Assembly: GCA_964453205.1 (NCBI GenBank)
Contig: CAYVRC010000006.1
Location: 13,344-77,343, forward strand
DNA length: 64,000 nt
Direction of reading: 5' to 3'
DNA from: Crateriforma sp964453205
GTDB taxonomy: Bacteria > Planctomycetota > Planctomycetia > Pirellulales > Pirellulaceae
The notes beneath the pieces are model-generated. The model made no database searches. It was not told where the DNA came from and worked only from the letters and a program-made list of their open reading frames with translations. Shown in pieces: positions 11,878-21,590 of the stretch (position 1 is the first letter of the stretch; the number at the start of each line of letters is the position of its first letter). The position numbers and the translations under genes were made by a program.

Positions 11878-12600
11878 CTAGAAACGTCCCGAACCGGGGT
11901 CCGTGGCAGGCTCGTTCAAGGCGGCGATCCATTCCCGCGGTTGATCGCCGTAGTCTTTGCCGGTGGCGTCTCGCAACGAACTGATCACCAACCGCTGCAT
12001 CGCCGGGTCGCTGTTTTTCAATTGACCACGTAGCGAATCGACGGCCGTACGGTTTTGAAAATTCCCCAGCGCGGCGATCGCCGATTTCCGAACATCATCG
12101 TCGGTTTCGGTTCCGACGACGGCCGCGAGCATTCGCGCGGCGGCATCGTCGCCGCGGCGTCCTAGCGCTCGGCAGGCTTCCATGCGGACTTTCAGGTCGT
12201 CGTCATCCAAGCCTCGTTCGATCAACGCCAGAGCGGTTTGATCGGCCGCCTTGCCCGCCGCGGCCACGGCCAAGAATCGCATTTCCGCGCTCGGATCGTT
12301 CTCCATGATCTTGGTCAATTCGCCCATCCAGTAACGCTGACGTTCGGCCGATTGTGCGGCGATCGACGACGTCAGTTTCACGAGTTCTTGACGTCGTTGG
12401 TCATCGGTGACGCCGAGTTCCCGATCTTCTTTCCACTCTTTCATCACGAAATACGGATTGACCTTTTTGATCGCATACAGCGGTCCGTCGTGGCATCCCG
12501 CTGCGGCAGTGGTCACGATCGCGGCCAAGCCGACGCCGCCCCACGACAGGCGACGATTCATTCGGGCGCGGTCGGGATCGTGTGGTCGGCGATCATTCAT
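11878..12600 (-). CDS. HEAT-repeat lipoprotein
   Basis: About 240 residues from ATG at 12600; ATG at 12624 or GTG at 12639 are alternatives. A signal segment ends in a lipobox-like AAAGC. Several HEAT-like helical repeats follow in the C-terminal half (AEMRFLAVAAAGKAAD, LKVRMEACRALGRRGDD, VRKSAIAALGNFQN). HEAT lipoproteins are usually periplasmic scaffolds. The function is not known. It lies 22 bases downstream of the O-antigen-ligase-like gene on the same strand and may be co-transcribed with it. Confidence 0.8.
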   Translation of the reverse strand: MNDRRPHDPDRARMNRRLSWGGVGLAAIVTTAAAGCHDGPLYAIKKVNPYFVMKEWKEDRELGVTDDQRRQELVKLTSSIAAQSAERQRYWMGELTKIMENDPSAEMRFLAVAAAGKAADQTALALIERGLDDDDLKVRMEACRALGRRGDDAAARMLAAVVGTETDDDVRKSAIAALGNFQNRTAVDSLRGQLKNSDPAMQRLVISSLRDATGKDYGDQPREWIAALNEPATDPGSGRF

Positions 12601-12661
12601 TCGTGAGCAGACGTTTCGGAGCATCGGATGGGGCGTCACGCTCGGAGGTCTTCCGAGTTCT

Positions 12662-14065
12662 TTACGCTGGCCTGTAACAAACCGGCCGGCCCGATACCAA
12701 GGCCAGTTCGTTGAAAGCCCGTTCGTCGTGTTCCTTGACTCCGTACTGATAGGCCGCGACCGTCAATCCGCTGAGCGAAAGCAGAAACACGTTGACCATT
12801 TCCATCACCGCGACTTCGTGAAACATCCCGTTGATCACGTAGCCGGCCAGGAAACCGAGCATCGCCAAGCCCGTCGCGCGGGTGGTCGAAAGCGTCAGCG
12901 GGTCTCTCGCCAATCGCCATGCCATGGCCGCGATCATCGACAGGATCAATCCGAACGCCGCCAAACCGGTTAAACCCGTGTCCACCAAGATCGATAGAAA
13001 CACGTTGTGTTGCATGTAGGGTCGGACCCTTTCCAGCGGCAAACCGTGGCTGCGGATCGTGTGATAGGGCGGAGCGTGTTCGAAATAGTGGCCGTAGCCG
13101 TGCCCGACCAGCGGTTTGTCCTTGAACATCTCCCAGGCGACGGTGGCCAACAGAGGTCGCAGTTCGATCGACTTGGCCGCCTCGACGGCACTCAAATTCT
13201 TGTCCCGTTTGATGCTCAGCAGTTGGTCCTTCAAGCCCATCGCCATGCCGCCGGCCAGAAGGACGGCAACGGCCAATCCCAGCACCCGTACCCAACGAGG
13301 CGTGTGGACCAGGGCAACGACGCCGAGCGCCGCGATCGCCCCCAGCCAAACGCTCCGCGTCAAACTGGCGTACGTTCCGGCCGACATCAGAAGGATCAAG
13401 CCGGCGTAAAAAACCTTCTCTTGCCACGGTCGCTGGAACAATCGCACCGCGGCAAGGGTCAGCGACAACGTGATCAGCATCCCGTTGGCGACCGGATTCA
13501 ACAGTGGCCCCCGCCCACGACCGAAAAATTCCCAAGACTTGGGATCGTTGATGTAGCGAGGAAAGACGAATTGTCGAAGCCCCATGACTTCGAACACCGC
13601 GGTGAGGGACAAATAAAAGCCGAGCACCAGCATCGTGTTTTGAAACAGCCTCAGGTCAGCCTCGGTCAAGCGAATCTGTCGCCCGATCGCGTAGAAGGTT
13701 GCCGGGGCGGCGACGAAGAACAGCCATCGTGCCACGGGGGAACTCCCGTCGGGCACCGCACCGCCGCGCATACAACTGAGCAAAAAATATCCGACAAGGA
13801 ACGCGATCAACGCGTCGGTCCGTGTCAGCGCGGCCCAGTGCATCTGGCCCATCCGCATGCGAATCAACAACACGCCGACGACACCGACCAGCATCATTCG
13901 ATCCAAGCTGATTTGAATCGGCCCGTCGATGGCAAAAAAGGAGGGTCCCGACACGACACCCGCGATCATGCAGATCGTCAACAACGGCATCATCCGTCCG
14001 GCCCGAAGAACCGGAACCAACCAGACCATTCCGGCCAAGGCGAACAGGAAGATCAATAGGCCCAT
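12662..14065 (-). CDS. O-antigen ligase / polymerase-like membrane protein
   Basis: 467 residues with roughly ten to twelve hydrophobic segments. The central periplasmic loop region (KPLVGHGYGHYFEHAPPYH, then YMQHNVFLSILVDTGLTGL) is the Wzy/WaaL-type signature with the conserved G-H-G-x-G-H and H-N motif. It is expected to polymerise or ligate cell-surface polysaccharide in the inner membrane. No glycosyltransferase cluster surrounds it, so the polysaccharide is unknown. Confidence 0.82.
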   Translation of the reverse strand: MGLLIFLFALAGMVWLVPVLRAGRMMPLLTICMIAGVVSGPSFFAIDGPIQISLDRMMLVGVVGVLLIRMRMGQMHWAALTRTDALIAFLVGYFLLSCMRGGAVPDGSSPVARWLFFVAAPATFYAIGRQIRLTEADLRLFQNTMLVLGFYLSLTAVFEVMGLRQFVFPRYINDPKSWEFFGRGRGPLLNPVANGMLITLSLTLAAVRLFQRPWQEKVFYAGLILLMSAGTYASLTRSVWLGAIAALGVVALVHTPRWVRVLGLAVAVLLAGGMAMGLKDQLLSIKRDKNLSAVEAAKSIELRPLLATVAWEMFKDKPLVGHGYGHYFEHAPPYHTIRSHGLPLERVRPYMQHNVFLSILVDTGLTGLAAFGLILSMIAAMAWRLARDPLTLSTTRATGLAMLGFLAGYVINGMFHEVAVMEMVNVFLLSLSGLTVAAYQYGVKEHDERAFNELALVSGRPVCYRPA

Positions 14066-14161
14066 GGAGGCGGCTTGTGCGGGTCATGACGAAAGGAACA
14101 CGAGCGGGAGCGACGGCCGCCGTACCCGCGTCCCTTCAACCTACGTCACCAGCGGGCGCGT

Positions 14162-14590
14162 TTACCCGTCCAAATCGAAATCGAGTTGCTGAGCCCCCGG
14201 TTTCACTTCACGGCGAAACGGCGTCGCGGACGGATCCATCATTTCCACGCTCACCCGCGGGGCGGGCGGGCGGCCGCGTCCGCGGAAATTTTCCGGCACC
14301 AAGTCGTTGAAGATGACCCGGTGGCCGCCCACCGCCGCGCCTTTCTCCTTCGTTTCCCCTTGATAGGTCAACTCGTAGCGGCCCTGATCGTCGGTGATCG
14401 CCGAGGACATCGCGCCCTCGGTGCCGGTTTCCGGGTCGGGCATGAAATTGACCAAAATCGAATCCGCCGGTTCGCCGCCTTTGGTCACCACACCGGTCAC
14501 TTGACCGATTTCCACGCCGCCACCGCAGCCGACCGACAAGGAGGCAACCGAAAGGGCGAGCCCCAGCATCAGCGACCGACCGCAAAGCAT
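14162..14590 (-). CDS. Small lipoprotein with carboxypeptidase-regulatory-like fold
   Basis: About 142 residues from ATG at 14590, chosen because MLCGRSLMLGLALSVASLSV then GC is a compact lipoprotein signal. ATG at 14641 and TTG at 14662 are in frame upstream. The mature part (VTGVVTKGGEPADSILVNFM, DDQGRYELTYQGE) looks like the transthyretin/CnaB-type regulatory domain found in many planctomycete lipoproteins. It sits just downstream of the DUF1559 gene, a pairing seen repeatedly in planctomycetes. The role is unknown. Confidence 0.8.
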   Translation of the reverse strand: MLCGRSLMLGLALSVASLSVGCGGGVEIGQVTGVVTKGGEPADSILVNFMPDPETGTEGAMSSAITDDQGRYELTYQGETKEKGAAVGGHRVIFNDLVPENFRGRGRPPAPRVSVEMMDPSATPFRREVKPGAQQLDFDLDG

Positions 14591-14678
14591 GTTTCGATTC
14601 AAATCCGGTTGACTCACTTTTCGATTGATCTGATTGACCATCAACGCATGTTTTTCAGGCAAAGACCGTCAGCCCCAC

Positions 14679-15713
14679 CTAAAAAGACTCTTCGACGATC
14701 TCGCTGCCGCTTCTGGTGCTCAGCGCGCGATAGGTCACCATGTTGATCTGGTCGCTGATGAAGGAAACGCTTCCATCGGTGAAGGCAAAGTTGACGCCGC
14801 CGGTGTGTCCGCTCCCGAACGCCGACATGCGAAGGTTGACCGAAGCGTAAGACGACGGGGCGTCCTCGGGGACTTCGTAGTTCGGCGGCACCCGCGTCGA
14901 ACCGAACACGTGCGTCGTTCCGTTGCCGCCACCGGTCCATGCCCAAGCACCCCAATGGCCGATCGGATAGCGACTGAACCTTTGAGAAACGTTGTGCAAC
15001 CTCGCGTCAAAAAAACGATCGAAATGAAAACGTTCGCCGAACAGCAAGGTCTGACTGGTCCCGTCGACGCAATCGGCGAATCGAGCCGCTGCGGCGTCGT
15101 CCTTTAGAAATCGCTGGTAACTTTCCGGCTGGCTGTCTTCGCCTGTCATGTAGAACATGCCGTCGTCCTGCATGTCGGTATCGCGGAAATAGGTCGAGTG
15201 CGTCCCGCCGTTGGCCAGATAACTGGACAGGGAGAAAAATCCGGTCGCGTAGCCGGTCCGACGATAATTCAATTCGAAAACCGATTCCTGGGCGAAATCG
15301 CTCGGACACAGGTACGACGGCACGAGTTGGGCCGAGGCGGCGTCGCGTGACTTCAGCCGGGGATTGGTCGGATCGCTGGTGTTCCTGATCGCCGCTTCGA
15401 AAGTCTCGTTCCAGTCCCACATGTCGTAAATGGACTGCTGCTCCATGAACGGCAGGATGTGCGTGAACACCGTGTTGCCGTACCAATCCCGCGGACGGTC
15501 GTTCACGAACGTCGTCAGGCCCGGCGGAAATCGTTTGAAACTGCTTTCGAAATTGTGCGACGCCAAGCCGAGTTGCTTCATGTTGTTCTGGCAACTCATT
15601 CGGCGGGCCGCCTCGCGAGCCGACTGCACCGCCGGTAAAAGCAGCGCCACCAAAATGCCGATGATCGCGATCACGACAAGCAGCTCGACCAGCGTGAATC
15701 CTTTTCGATTCAT
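14679..15713 (-). CDS. DUF1559 pseudopilin-like protein
   Basis: About 344 residues. The N-terminus MNRKGFTLVELLVVIAIIGI is a type IV pilin/pseudopilin prepilin-peptidase site with the class III methylation motif (G-F-T-L-V-E). The body ends with the DUF1559 signature GHTGGVNFAFTDGS, fitting H-X9-DG. It begins at ATG 15713, directly after an in-frame TTG. DUF1559 proteins are a large planctomycete expansion, probably surface or secretion-system associated. The lipoprotein gene follows on the same strand. Confidence 0.93.
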   Translation of the reverse strand: MNRKGFTLVELLVVIAIIGILVALLLPAVQSAREAARRMSCQNNMKQLGLASHNFESSFKRFPPGLTTFVNDRPRDWYGNTVFTHILPFMEQQSIYDMWDWNETFEAAIRNTSDPTNPRLKSRDAASAQLVPSYLCPSDFAQESVFELNYRRTGYATGFFSLSSYLANGGTHSTYFRDTDMQDDGMFYMTGEDSQPESYQRFLKDDAAAARFADCVDGTSQTLLFGERFHFDRFFDARLHNVSQRFSRYPIGHWGAWAWTGGGNGTTHVFGSTRVPPNYEVPEDAPSSYASVNLRMSAFGSGHTGGVNFAFTDGSVSFISDQINMVTYRALSTRSGSEIVEESF

Positions 15714-16086
15714 CAATGTGGACCCCTTCGGAAATCAATGGTTTGTTCGCTTACCAATCCGTCGGTTCGATCGCCTCCGAGTCCGATCTCGGGCATCCTC
15801 CAAAAAATACGATTTTGCCTCCGCCTGAACACGCGTCGTGGGATTATTGAACCCGCGTTCAGGAGATTCGAAAAGTCGTCTCGCGTCAGTGGCGGGATCA
15901 TCCCCGTCGCAATCGAATCAGCGGGGGAATTCCCCTGATCTTGGCTGATCCGAACGGAATCGGTCCGCCCCAAAGCGCAAGGTTCGCCCTGAATTTACAA
16001 AAACTTCACGAAGCCTGCCTGCACACATCGCCAAGCCCGGCAATCTTTGGCTCTGCCGCATCGGTCCGTCGGACCGATGCGGCGGC
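15714..16086. other. Intergenic region between DUF1559 and RarD-like genes
   Basis: No coding region is supported. It is the upstream region of the DUF1559 gene and the downstream region of the RarD-like gene. Apart from the perfect hairpin at 16055-16083 nothing is recognised. Confidence 0.6.
16055..16083 (-). terminator. Perfect 13-bp hairpin downstream of RarD-like gene
   Basis: GCCGCATCGGTCC at 16055-16067 is the exact reverse complement of 16071-16083, with a 3-base loop, four bases past the stop of the minus-strand RarD-like gene. No T tract follows on either strand, so it is a terminator-like or 3'-end-stabilising hairpin and not a canonical intrinsic terminator. Confidence 0.5.
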
Positions 16087-17049
16087 TCAGGCCCGAAAAG
16101 CCCTGGAACCGCTGAGGATGAAAATCACCACGCCGGACCAGACGAACAGGAATCCCCAAAACTGGGCCGCTCCGATCGGTTCGTGAAAGACGACCACGCC
16201 GACGATCCACTGCAGCGTCGGCCCGACGAATTGCAGGATGCCCAGGGTCGAGAGCGGCACCCGCTTGGCAGCCACCGAGAACAGGACCAGCGGGCTGATC
16301 GTGACCAGTCCGCCGAGAACCAGCAGCGCCCCGATCGCCGGCGAAACGTCCGCCGCGTCGATCGGCGATGCGCGGGCGAGCAGGTAAGCCAGCGCGATCG
16401 GACACAGCAAACCGGTTTCCAAGGTCAGGCCTGCGATCGCGCCGCGTGGGGCTTGCTTCTTCATCAAGCCATAAACGCCGAACGACGACGCCATCGTCAG
16501 TGCGATCCAAGGCACCCCTTTGCCGGTCGTCGACATCACGGTGACCCCGATCGCCGCAACCGCAACGGCCGACCATCGAATCGGCCTCAGTCGTTCACCC
16601 AGGAACACCACACCCAGCACGACGTTGACCAGCGGATTGATGTAGTAACCCAGCGAGGCTTGCAAAACGCGGTCGGTCGCGACGGCGTAAAGAAACGCCA
16701 ACCAATTCGCCGCGATCATCGCGGCGGCGACCGCATGGATCACCAGCGTCCGGCGATCCGGCAGGCGAAAAGCATCGCGACGGATTTTGGGAACGATCAG
16801 CGACAAAAGCAGCAGGCAGGCGAACGACCACACGATCCGGTGGGCCGTCAACGCGACCGAAGGCACCGAGTCGAGCATCCGCCAGTAAAGCGGAAACACT
16901 CCCCACATCACGTGCGCGCCGATCGCCAGGGCGATGCCGATCGTCAGCGATCGGTGCTGTCGTTCTCGTTCGGGCAAAAGGACTCGCTTTCTCGGTGCCG
17001 CATCCCCCCAGGCAATGCTTTGCAAACGCGGGGCAGGAGCGACGACCAT
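16087..17049 (-). CDS. EamA/RarD-like permease
   Basis: About 320 residues with ten hydrophobic segments. The stretch GAHVMWGVFPLYWRMLDSVP and the later ASLGYYINPLVNVVLG match RarD of the drug/metabolite transporter superfamily. ATG at 17049 is preferred over TTG at 17073; both leave a hydrophilic leader before the first membrane segment. The substrate is unknown (RarD was named from chloramphenicol sensitivity). Confidence 0.87.
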   Translation of the reverse strand: MVVAPAPRLQSIAWGDAAPRKRVLLPERERQHRSLTIGIALAIGAHVMWGVFPLYWRMLDSVPSVALTAHRIVWSFACLLLLSLIVPKIRRDAFRLPDRRTLVIHAVAAAMIAANWLAFLYAVATDRVLQASLGYYINPLVNVVLGVVFLGERLRPIRWSAVAVAAIGVTVMSTTGKGVPWIALTMASSFGVYGLMKKQAPRGAIAGLTLETGLLCPIALAYLLARASPIDAADVSPAIGALLVLGGLVTISPLVLFSVAAKRVPLSTLGILQFVGPTLQWIVGVVVFHEPIGAAQFWGFLFVWSGVVIFILSGSRAFRA

Positions 17050-17220
17050 AGCGGCCCCGCTGTCATCGCCCAATCACCCCGGCCGCCGCGACGCGTCTCT
17101 CAGCTTCGTGCATCGGCCGACGGGTGTTTACGTCGGCGATCGCCCTGTCATCGGATTCCCGCCATCTTTTACGTTTGATTTCACTTTTTTCGCTCGGCCG
17201 ACACCGACCTGCCGGGGGCT

Positions 17221-17250
17221 TTGGCTTGACACGACGGATTCGGCTATAAT
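17221..17250 (+). promoter_or_regulatory. Candidate sigma-70-type promoter of the PSD1 gene
   Basis: TATAAT at 17245-17250 lies 55 bases before the PSD1 start. TTGGCT at 17221 gives an 18-base spacer; a better TTGACA at 17226 gives only 13. Planctomycete promoter rules are poorly known, so this rests on the hexamers alone. Confidence 0.45.
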
Positions 17251-17304
17251 CGGAGTTTGCTTTATCGGGACGTGTCCTGTCACCTCGTCAACGCCGGCCC
17301 AGCC

Positions 17305-19764
17305 ATGACCCGCCTGTTTCTCACATTGCTGCTGACCCTGGGCTGTGTTGCGGGTTCGCTGTGGGGCGGTGACGCGACTGTCGTCGATTTTGCCGAAGAC
17401 GTTCGACCGATCTTGGCCCGGCACTGCGTCGCCTGTCACGGTGCGGAGGAGGTCAACGGTGGGATCCGCTTGGACGATCCGAAAATGGCTCGTGCCGAAG
17501 CCGACTCGGGGAGTTTTGCCATCGTGCCGGGACGACCCGACGAGAGCGAACTGATCGTCCGGGTCACGTCCGACTACGACGGCGATCGAATGCCGCCGGA
17601 AGGCCCGGGTCTATCGGCCGAGGACGTCCGACGGTTGAGAACCTGGATCGAACAAGGCGCCCCATGGCCGGAATCGGAATCGTCGACGGAGGAGCGATCC
17701 GGCGGCGAACTCTCCGACGAAGGCGCCGACCACTGGTCGTTCCGCCCGCTCGCCCGATCTGGGCCGCCCCGATCTGGGCCGCCCCGAACGGATCAGGCGT
17801 CGACGACCCTGGATCAATTCGTCGCGGCGAAACGTCGGGAAATCGGTGTGACGGCCGCACCGCCGGCCGGCCCGGCGGCTTTGATCCGCAGGGCCAGCTT
17901 CGGGCTGACCGGCTTGCCGCCGACCCCGGAGGAAGTCGCCCGTTTCGCCTCGGCGGAGGCCACCCTCGGTCGCCCGCTGGCGATGAAACAACTGGTCGAC
18001 GAATTGCTCTCCCGCCCGACCTACGGCCAACGTTGGGGACGCCACTGGATGGACTGGGTTCGCTATGCCGATACCGCCGGCGACAACTCGGACTTTCCCA
18101 TTCCGCAGGCCTACCTGTATCGCAACTACATCATCGATTCGATCAACGACGACGTCCCCTACGATCGCTTTTTGACCGAACAGCTCGCCGGCGACCTGTT
18201 GCCGGCCGATTCGCAAGCCGAACGCAACCGTCTGGTCATCGCGACCGGCTACTTGGCGATGGCAAGGCGATTCGGATCCCTGGTCGAACGGTACCCTTGG
18301 CATCTGACGATCGAAGATACGATCGATAACGTCGGCCGGACGATGTTGGGCATGACGATCGCGTGTGCCCGCTGTCACGACCACAAGTTCGACCCGATCA
18401 GCACGCGAGACTACTACGGCTTGTACGGCATCTTCGCCAGCACGCGTTATCCGTTTCCGGGAATCGAGTTGTTCCAAACGCAACACGACTTGGTGCCGTT
18501 GATCGAACGGGACCTGGCCGCCGCCGCCCTGGAACCGTTCGCCGGAAAGACGCGCGAGCTGGAATCGAAACTGACGAAACTGCTGGACCAATGCGAGCGG
18601 CAATCGCTCGAGAATGCCGAGCGGGCGAAGACTTCGACGATCGACGAGCAACGGAAAATGCAAGACGAGCTGGACCGGATGCTCTTGAAGGCCCGTCGTG
18701 CGGGTCAGGAGTTGGCCGATCATTTGAAGTCGCTTCCCGAGATGCCGATGGCTTACGCCGTACAAGACGCCGAGCCCATCGACGCATCGATTCAGATCAA
18801 GGGCGAACCGGACCGGCCCGGCGCCGTGGTCCCGCGAAAGTTCCCCGACGTCCTGGGCGGACAGCAACTTCCCGATGACCTTTCGTCGGAGACCAGTGGC
18901 CGATTGCAGTTGGCCCGTTGGATCACCGCTGAGGACAATCCGCTGACCGCGCGGGTGATCGTCAATCGGGTCTGGCAACGACACTTCGGCACCGGACTGG
19001 TGGCCAGCACCAGCGATTTCGGACTGCGAGGTGAAACGCCGAGCCATCCGGAACTGCTCGATTGGCTGGCGGCGGATTTCATCCGCCACGGATGGTCGTT
19101 GAAACACCTCCATCGCACGATCATGACGTCCCAGGCGTATCAGTTGTCCAGCCGAGACTTGCCTGAGAATTTAGCGATCGATCCCGCCAACCGATGGCTT
19201 TGGAAATTCAACCGCCGGCGTTTGGACGCCGAATCCATTCGCGACACGCTGTTGCTGATCGGTGGCAATTTGGATGTCACGCCGCTGACCGATCCGCATC
19301 CGTTTCCGCCGAAAAAGGAATGGGAATACACGCAGCATCACCCGTTCAAGGACAGCTACGAGAACAGCCATCGAAGCGTCTACCAGATGACCAAACGTCT
19401 GACGGCGGAAACGTACATGCAAACCTTTGACGGTCCCGACCCTAACGTTTGCACCAGCACACGAGACCAATCGGTCACCGCGTTGCAGGCGTTGTATTTC
19501 ATGAACGATGATTTTCTGCATGCCCAGGCTCGTCGAATCGCCCGTCGGATCGCCGACCAAACCGACGACGAAGAACAACGAATCGCTTGGACCGTTTCCA
19601 CGATCCTTTGCCGATTACCGTCGTCGGACGAAACGGATCAAATGAAGCGGCACATCGACTCGGTCCGCGAGCGATTGGGTGATTCACCCGATGCCGAAAA
19701 CGTTGCATGGTCCAGCTTGACATTGAGCCTCCTGCGGCTGAACGAATTCCTTTACTTGGATTGA
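17305..19764 (+). CDS. PSD1 planctomycete cytochrome C / DUF1549 / DUF1553 protein
   Basis: 819 residues. A signal peptide precedes the planctomycete cytochrome C domain with CVACH at 41-45. DUF1549 follows (about 160-370) and contains a second CARCH motif at 354-358 (CARCHDHKFDPI). DUF1553 occupies the C-terminal half (GRLQLARWI..., VNRVWQRHFG). A coiled stretch lies near 410-470. These proteins are secreted, probably haem-binding, and are nearly always followed by a DUF1501 protein, as here. A role in polysaccharide turnover or redox is suspected but not shown. A tandem GATCTGGGCCGCCCC repeat near 17757 encodes SGPPRSGPPR in the linker. Confidence 0.93.
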   Translation: MTRLFLTLLLTLGCVAGSLWGGDATVVDFAEDVRPILARHCVACHGAEEVNGGIRLDDPKMARAEADSGSFAIVPGRPDESELIVRVTSDYDGDRMPPEGPGLSAEDVRRLRTWIEQGAPWPESESSTEERSGGELSDEGADHWSFRPLARSGPPRSGPPRTDQASTTLDQFVAAKRREIGVTAAPPAGPAALIRRASFGLTGLPPTPEEVARFASAEATLGRPLAMKQLVDELLSRPTYGQRWGRHWMDWVRYADTAGDNSDFPIPQAYLYRNYIIDSINDDVPYDRFLTEQLAGDLLPADSQAERNRLVIATGYLAMARRFGSLVERYPWHLTIEDTIDNVGRTMLGMTIACARCHDHKFDPISTRDYYGLYGIFASTRYPFPGIELFQTQHDLVPLIERDLAAAALEPFAGKTRELESKLTKLLDQCERQSLENAERAKTSTIDEQRKMQDELDRMLLKARRAGQELADHLKSLPEMPMAYAVQDAEPIDASIQIKGEPDRPGAVVPRKFPDVLGGQQLPDDLSSETSGRLQLARWITAEDNPLTARVIVNRVWQRHFGTGLVASTSDFGLRGETPSHPELLDWLAADFIRHGWSLKHLHRTIMTSQAYQLSSRDLPENLAIDPANRWLWKFNRRRLDAESIRDTLLLIGGNLDVTPLTDPHPFPPKKEWEYTQHHPFKDSYENSHRSVYQMTKRLTAETYMQTFDGPDPNVCTSTRDQSVTALQALYFMNDDFLHAQARRIARRIADQTDDEEQRIAWTVSTILCRLPSSDETDQMKRHIDSVRERLGDSPDAENVAWSSLTLSLLRLNEFLYLD

Positions 19765-19772
19765 CCTTCGCC

Positions 19773-21125
19773 ATGTTCACCCGACCGTTTAGCCGACGAA
19801 CCGCGTTGACCACGATGGTCGGCAATTCACTATTGATGCCCGGCATCGTTTCCCAACTGCTGGCTGCCGAAGACGACCCGACCCGGTCAACGGCGCCACA
19901 CTTTCCCGCCCGCGCCAAGAGCATCATCTTCATCTATGCGACCGGCGGCGTCTCCCACATCGACTCGTTCGATCCCAAGCCGACCGACAAAGGTCGCGAC
20001 GGCAGCGGACCGGAGCGCTTGATGGGCAACGTCTTCGGGGCCGAGCCGAATCGTCGCTGCGGCACCGAAGTCAGCCACATTTTTCCGCACGTCCGCGAGG
20101 TCATGGATGAGATTTGTTTGATCCGATCGATGAAAGCGTCGCACTTCGATCACTCCGAAGCGACTTTGGGCATGCACACCGGTTCGCCGACGTTTGCCCG
20201 GCCCAGCATGGGATCGTGGATCAGTTACGGCCTGGGCACGATGAATCAAGACTTGCCCAATTTCATCGTCATCGCGCCGCACCTGCCCTACGGCGGCACG
20301 CAGGTCTACGCGAATGATTTTCTGCCGGCGTTCCACCAGGGAACTCGCGTCATCCCGGGTGACAATCCGATCGCCAACTTGCGTCCGCCCGGCCGCAGCG
20401 AAAAACTGCAAGACTTGGAATTCGAACTGGTCGATCGGCTGAATCGACAGCACCTTCGATCGAGACCTCACGACACCGCCCTGGCGGCGCGGATGAAATC
20501 GTTTCAAACCGCTTTCCAAATGCAAACGGCTGCACCGGAGGCGTTTGATGTGTCCGAGGAACCCGAACACATTCGGCGGTTGTACGGAATCGATCGAAAA
20601 GTCAAAGGCCCCGGCGCCGATTTTGCCTGGCAGTGCTTGGTCGCGCGGCGATTGGCCGAGCGTGGCGTCCGGTTCATCGAACTGATCGACACGGGTTCGC
20701 GACCCAATTGGGATTCGCACGGTGAAATGAACGAGCACGCCGATTTGGCAAACAACGTGGATCAACCGACCGCGGCGCTGATCACCGATTTGAAACAGCA
20801 GGGCATGCTGGACGAAACGATCGTGGTGTGGGCGACGGAGTTCGGGCGAACACCGACCAAGGAAGGAAAGAACGGTCGCGGTCATCACCGTGACTGCTTT
20901 AGCGTTTGGCTTGCCGGCGGCGGTTTCAAAGGCGGGCACGTTCACGGCGAGACCGACGAGATCGGGAAGTATCCGGTCACTCCGCCGGTGGAAGTCCATG
21001 ATCTGCATGCGACGATCTTGAACCAGTTGGGCATCGACCACACTCGTTTGACCTTCCGCCACGCCGGTCGCGACTTCCGCCTGACCGACGTCCACGGGAA
21101 CATTGTCAGTGACCTGATCGCGTAA
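19773..21125 (+). CDS. DUF1501 domain protein
   Basis: 450 residues from ATG at 19773, eight bases after the PSD1 stop. A secretion leader with Arg pairs (RPFSRRTALTTMVGNSLL) is followed by the DUF1501 sulfatase-like alkaline-phosphatase fold: AKSIIFIYATGGVSHIDSFD, later WATEFGRTPTKEGKNGRGH and HDLHATILNQLGIDH. It forms a two-gene operon with the PSD1 protein. DUF1501 proteins are exported; the substrate is unknown. Confidence 0.93.
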   Translation: MFTRPFSRRTALTTMVGNSLLMPGIVSQLLAAEDDPTRSTAPHFPARAKSIIFIYATGGVSHIDSFDPKPTDKGRDGSGPERLMGNVFGAEPNRRCGTEVSHIFPHVREVMDEICLIRSMKASHFDHSEATLGMHTGSPTFARPSMGSWISYGLGTMNQDLPNFIVIAPHLPYGGTQVYANDFLPAFHQGTRVIPGDNPIANLRPPGRSEKLQDLEFELVDRLNRQHLRSRPHDTALAARMKSFQTAFQMQTAAPEAFDVSEEPEHIRRLYGIDRKVKGPGADFAWQCLVARRLAERGVRFIELIDTGSRPNWDSHGEMNEHADLANNVDQPTAALITDLKQQGMLDETIVVWATEFGRTPTKEGKNGRGHHRDCFSVWLAGGGFKGGHVHGETDEIGKYPVTPPVEVHDLHATILNQLGIDHTRLTFRHAGRDFRLTDVHGNIVSDLIA

Positions 21126-21375
21126 GGGGCGTCTCGCACGGACAGCCATTGCCTTTTTCCCCGGCTCGCACGATCGGCCGGCGGGCACGATCGACCGATT
21201 CCCTCGGCGAGCCCGGCGTGCGGAGGCGATCGCGAACGCCGTGGGCCGGCTAGCGGCGCGGCGGGTGGGGAAAGCATTCGCGTGCTTTTGCGCCGGGCTG
21301 CCGGGTGATACAACAGGGCCTTCGCGATGTTGGCCGAGCAACTGGACGTCGAAAAGTGACGTCTTTCGCGGATCC

Positions 21376-21462
21376 GGACGGGTGGCCGAGTGGTCGAAGG
21401 CTCTAGTCTTGAAAACTAGCGTAGGGGAAACTCTACCGTGGGTTCGAATCCCACCCCGTCCG
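21376..21462 (+). tRNA. tRNA-Ser (anticodon TGA)
   Basis: An 87-base class II tRNA. The acceptor stem GGACGGG (21376-21382) pairs with CCCGTCC (21455-21461), with discriminator G. The anticodon stem is CTAGT/ACTAG with loop CTTGAAA, giving TGA. A long variable arm (GTAGGGGAAACTCTAC) and the T arm GTGGG-TTCGAAT-CCCAC are complete. CCA is not encoded. No integrase or duplicated 3' end is seen beside it. Confidence 0.97.
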
Positions 21463-21590
21463 CTTCGTCGGTCTTGTGATGCCGGTCTTTTCGCAGCGGT
21501 GGAATCGAGGTGGAGCGGGTGCCGACGGCTTTGCCGGATCGGGGGACCCCGGCGACGGAGTGAGTTCCGTTATTACGGTAGGGGAATCGA

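Noticed and set aside
17611..19113. 500-codon open frame on the minus strand
   Set aside because: It is fully antisense to the PSD1 protein, which has clear domains, and shows no family sequence; a high-GC shadow frame.
19887..21341. 484-codon open frame on the minus strand
   Set aside because: Antisense to the DUF1501 gene; composition of a shadow frame and no motif.
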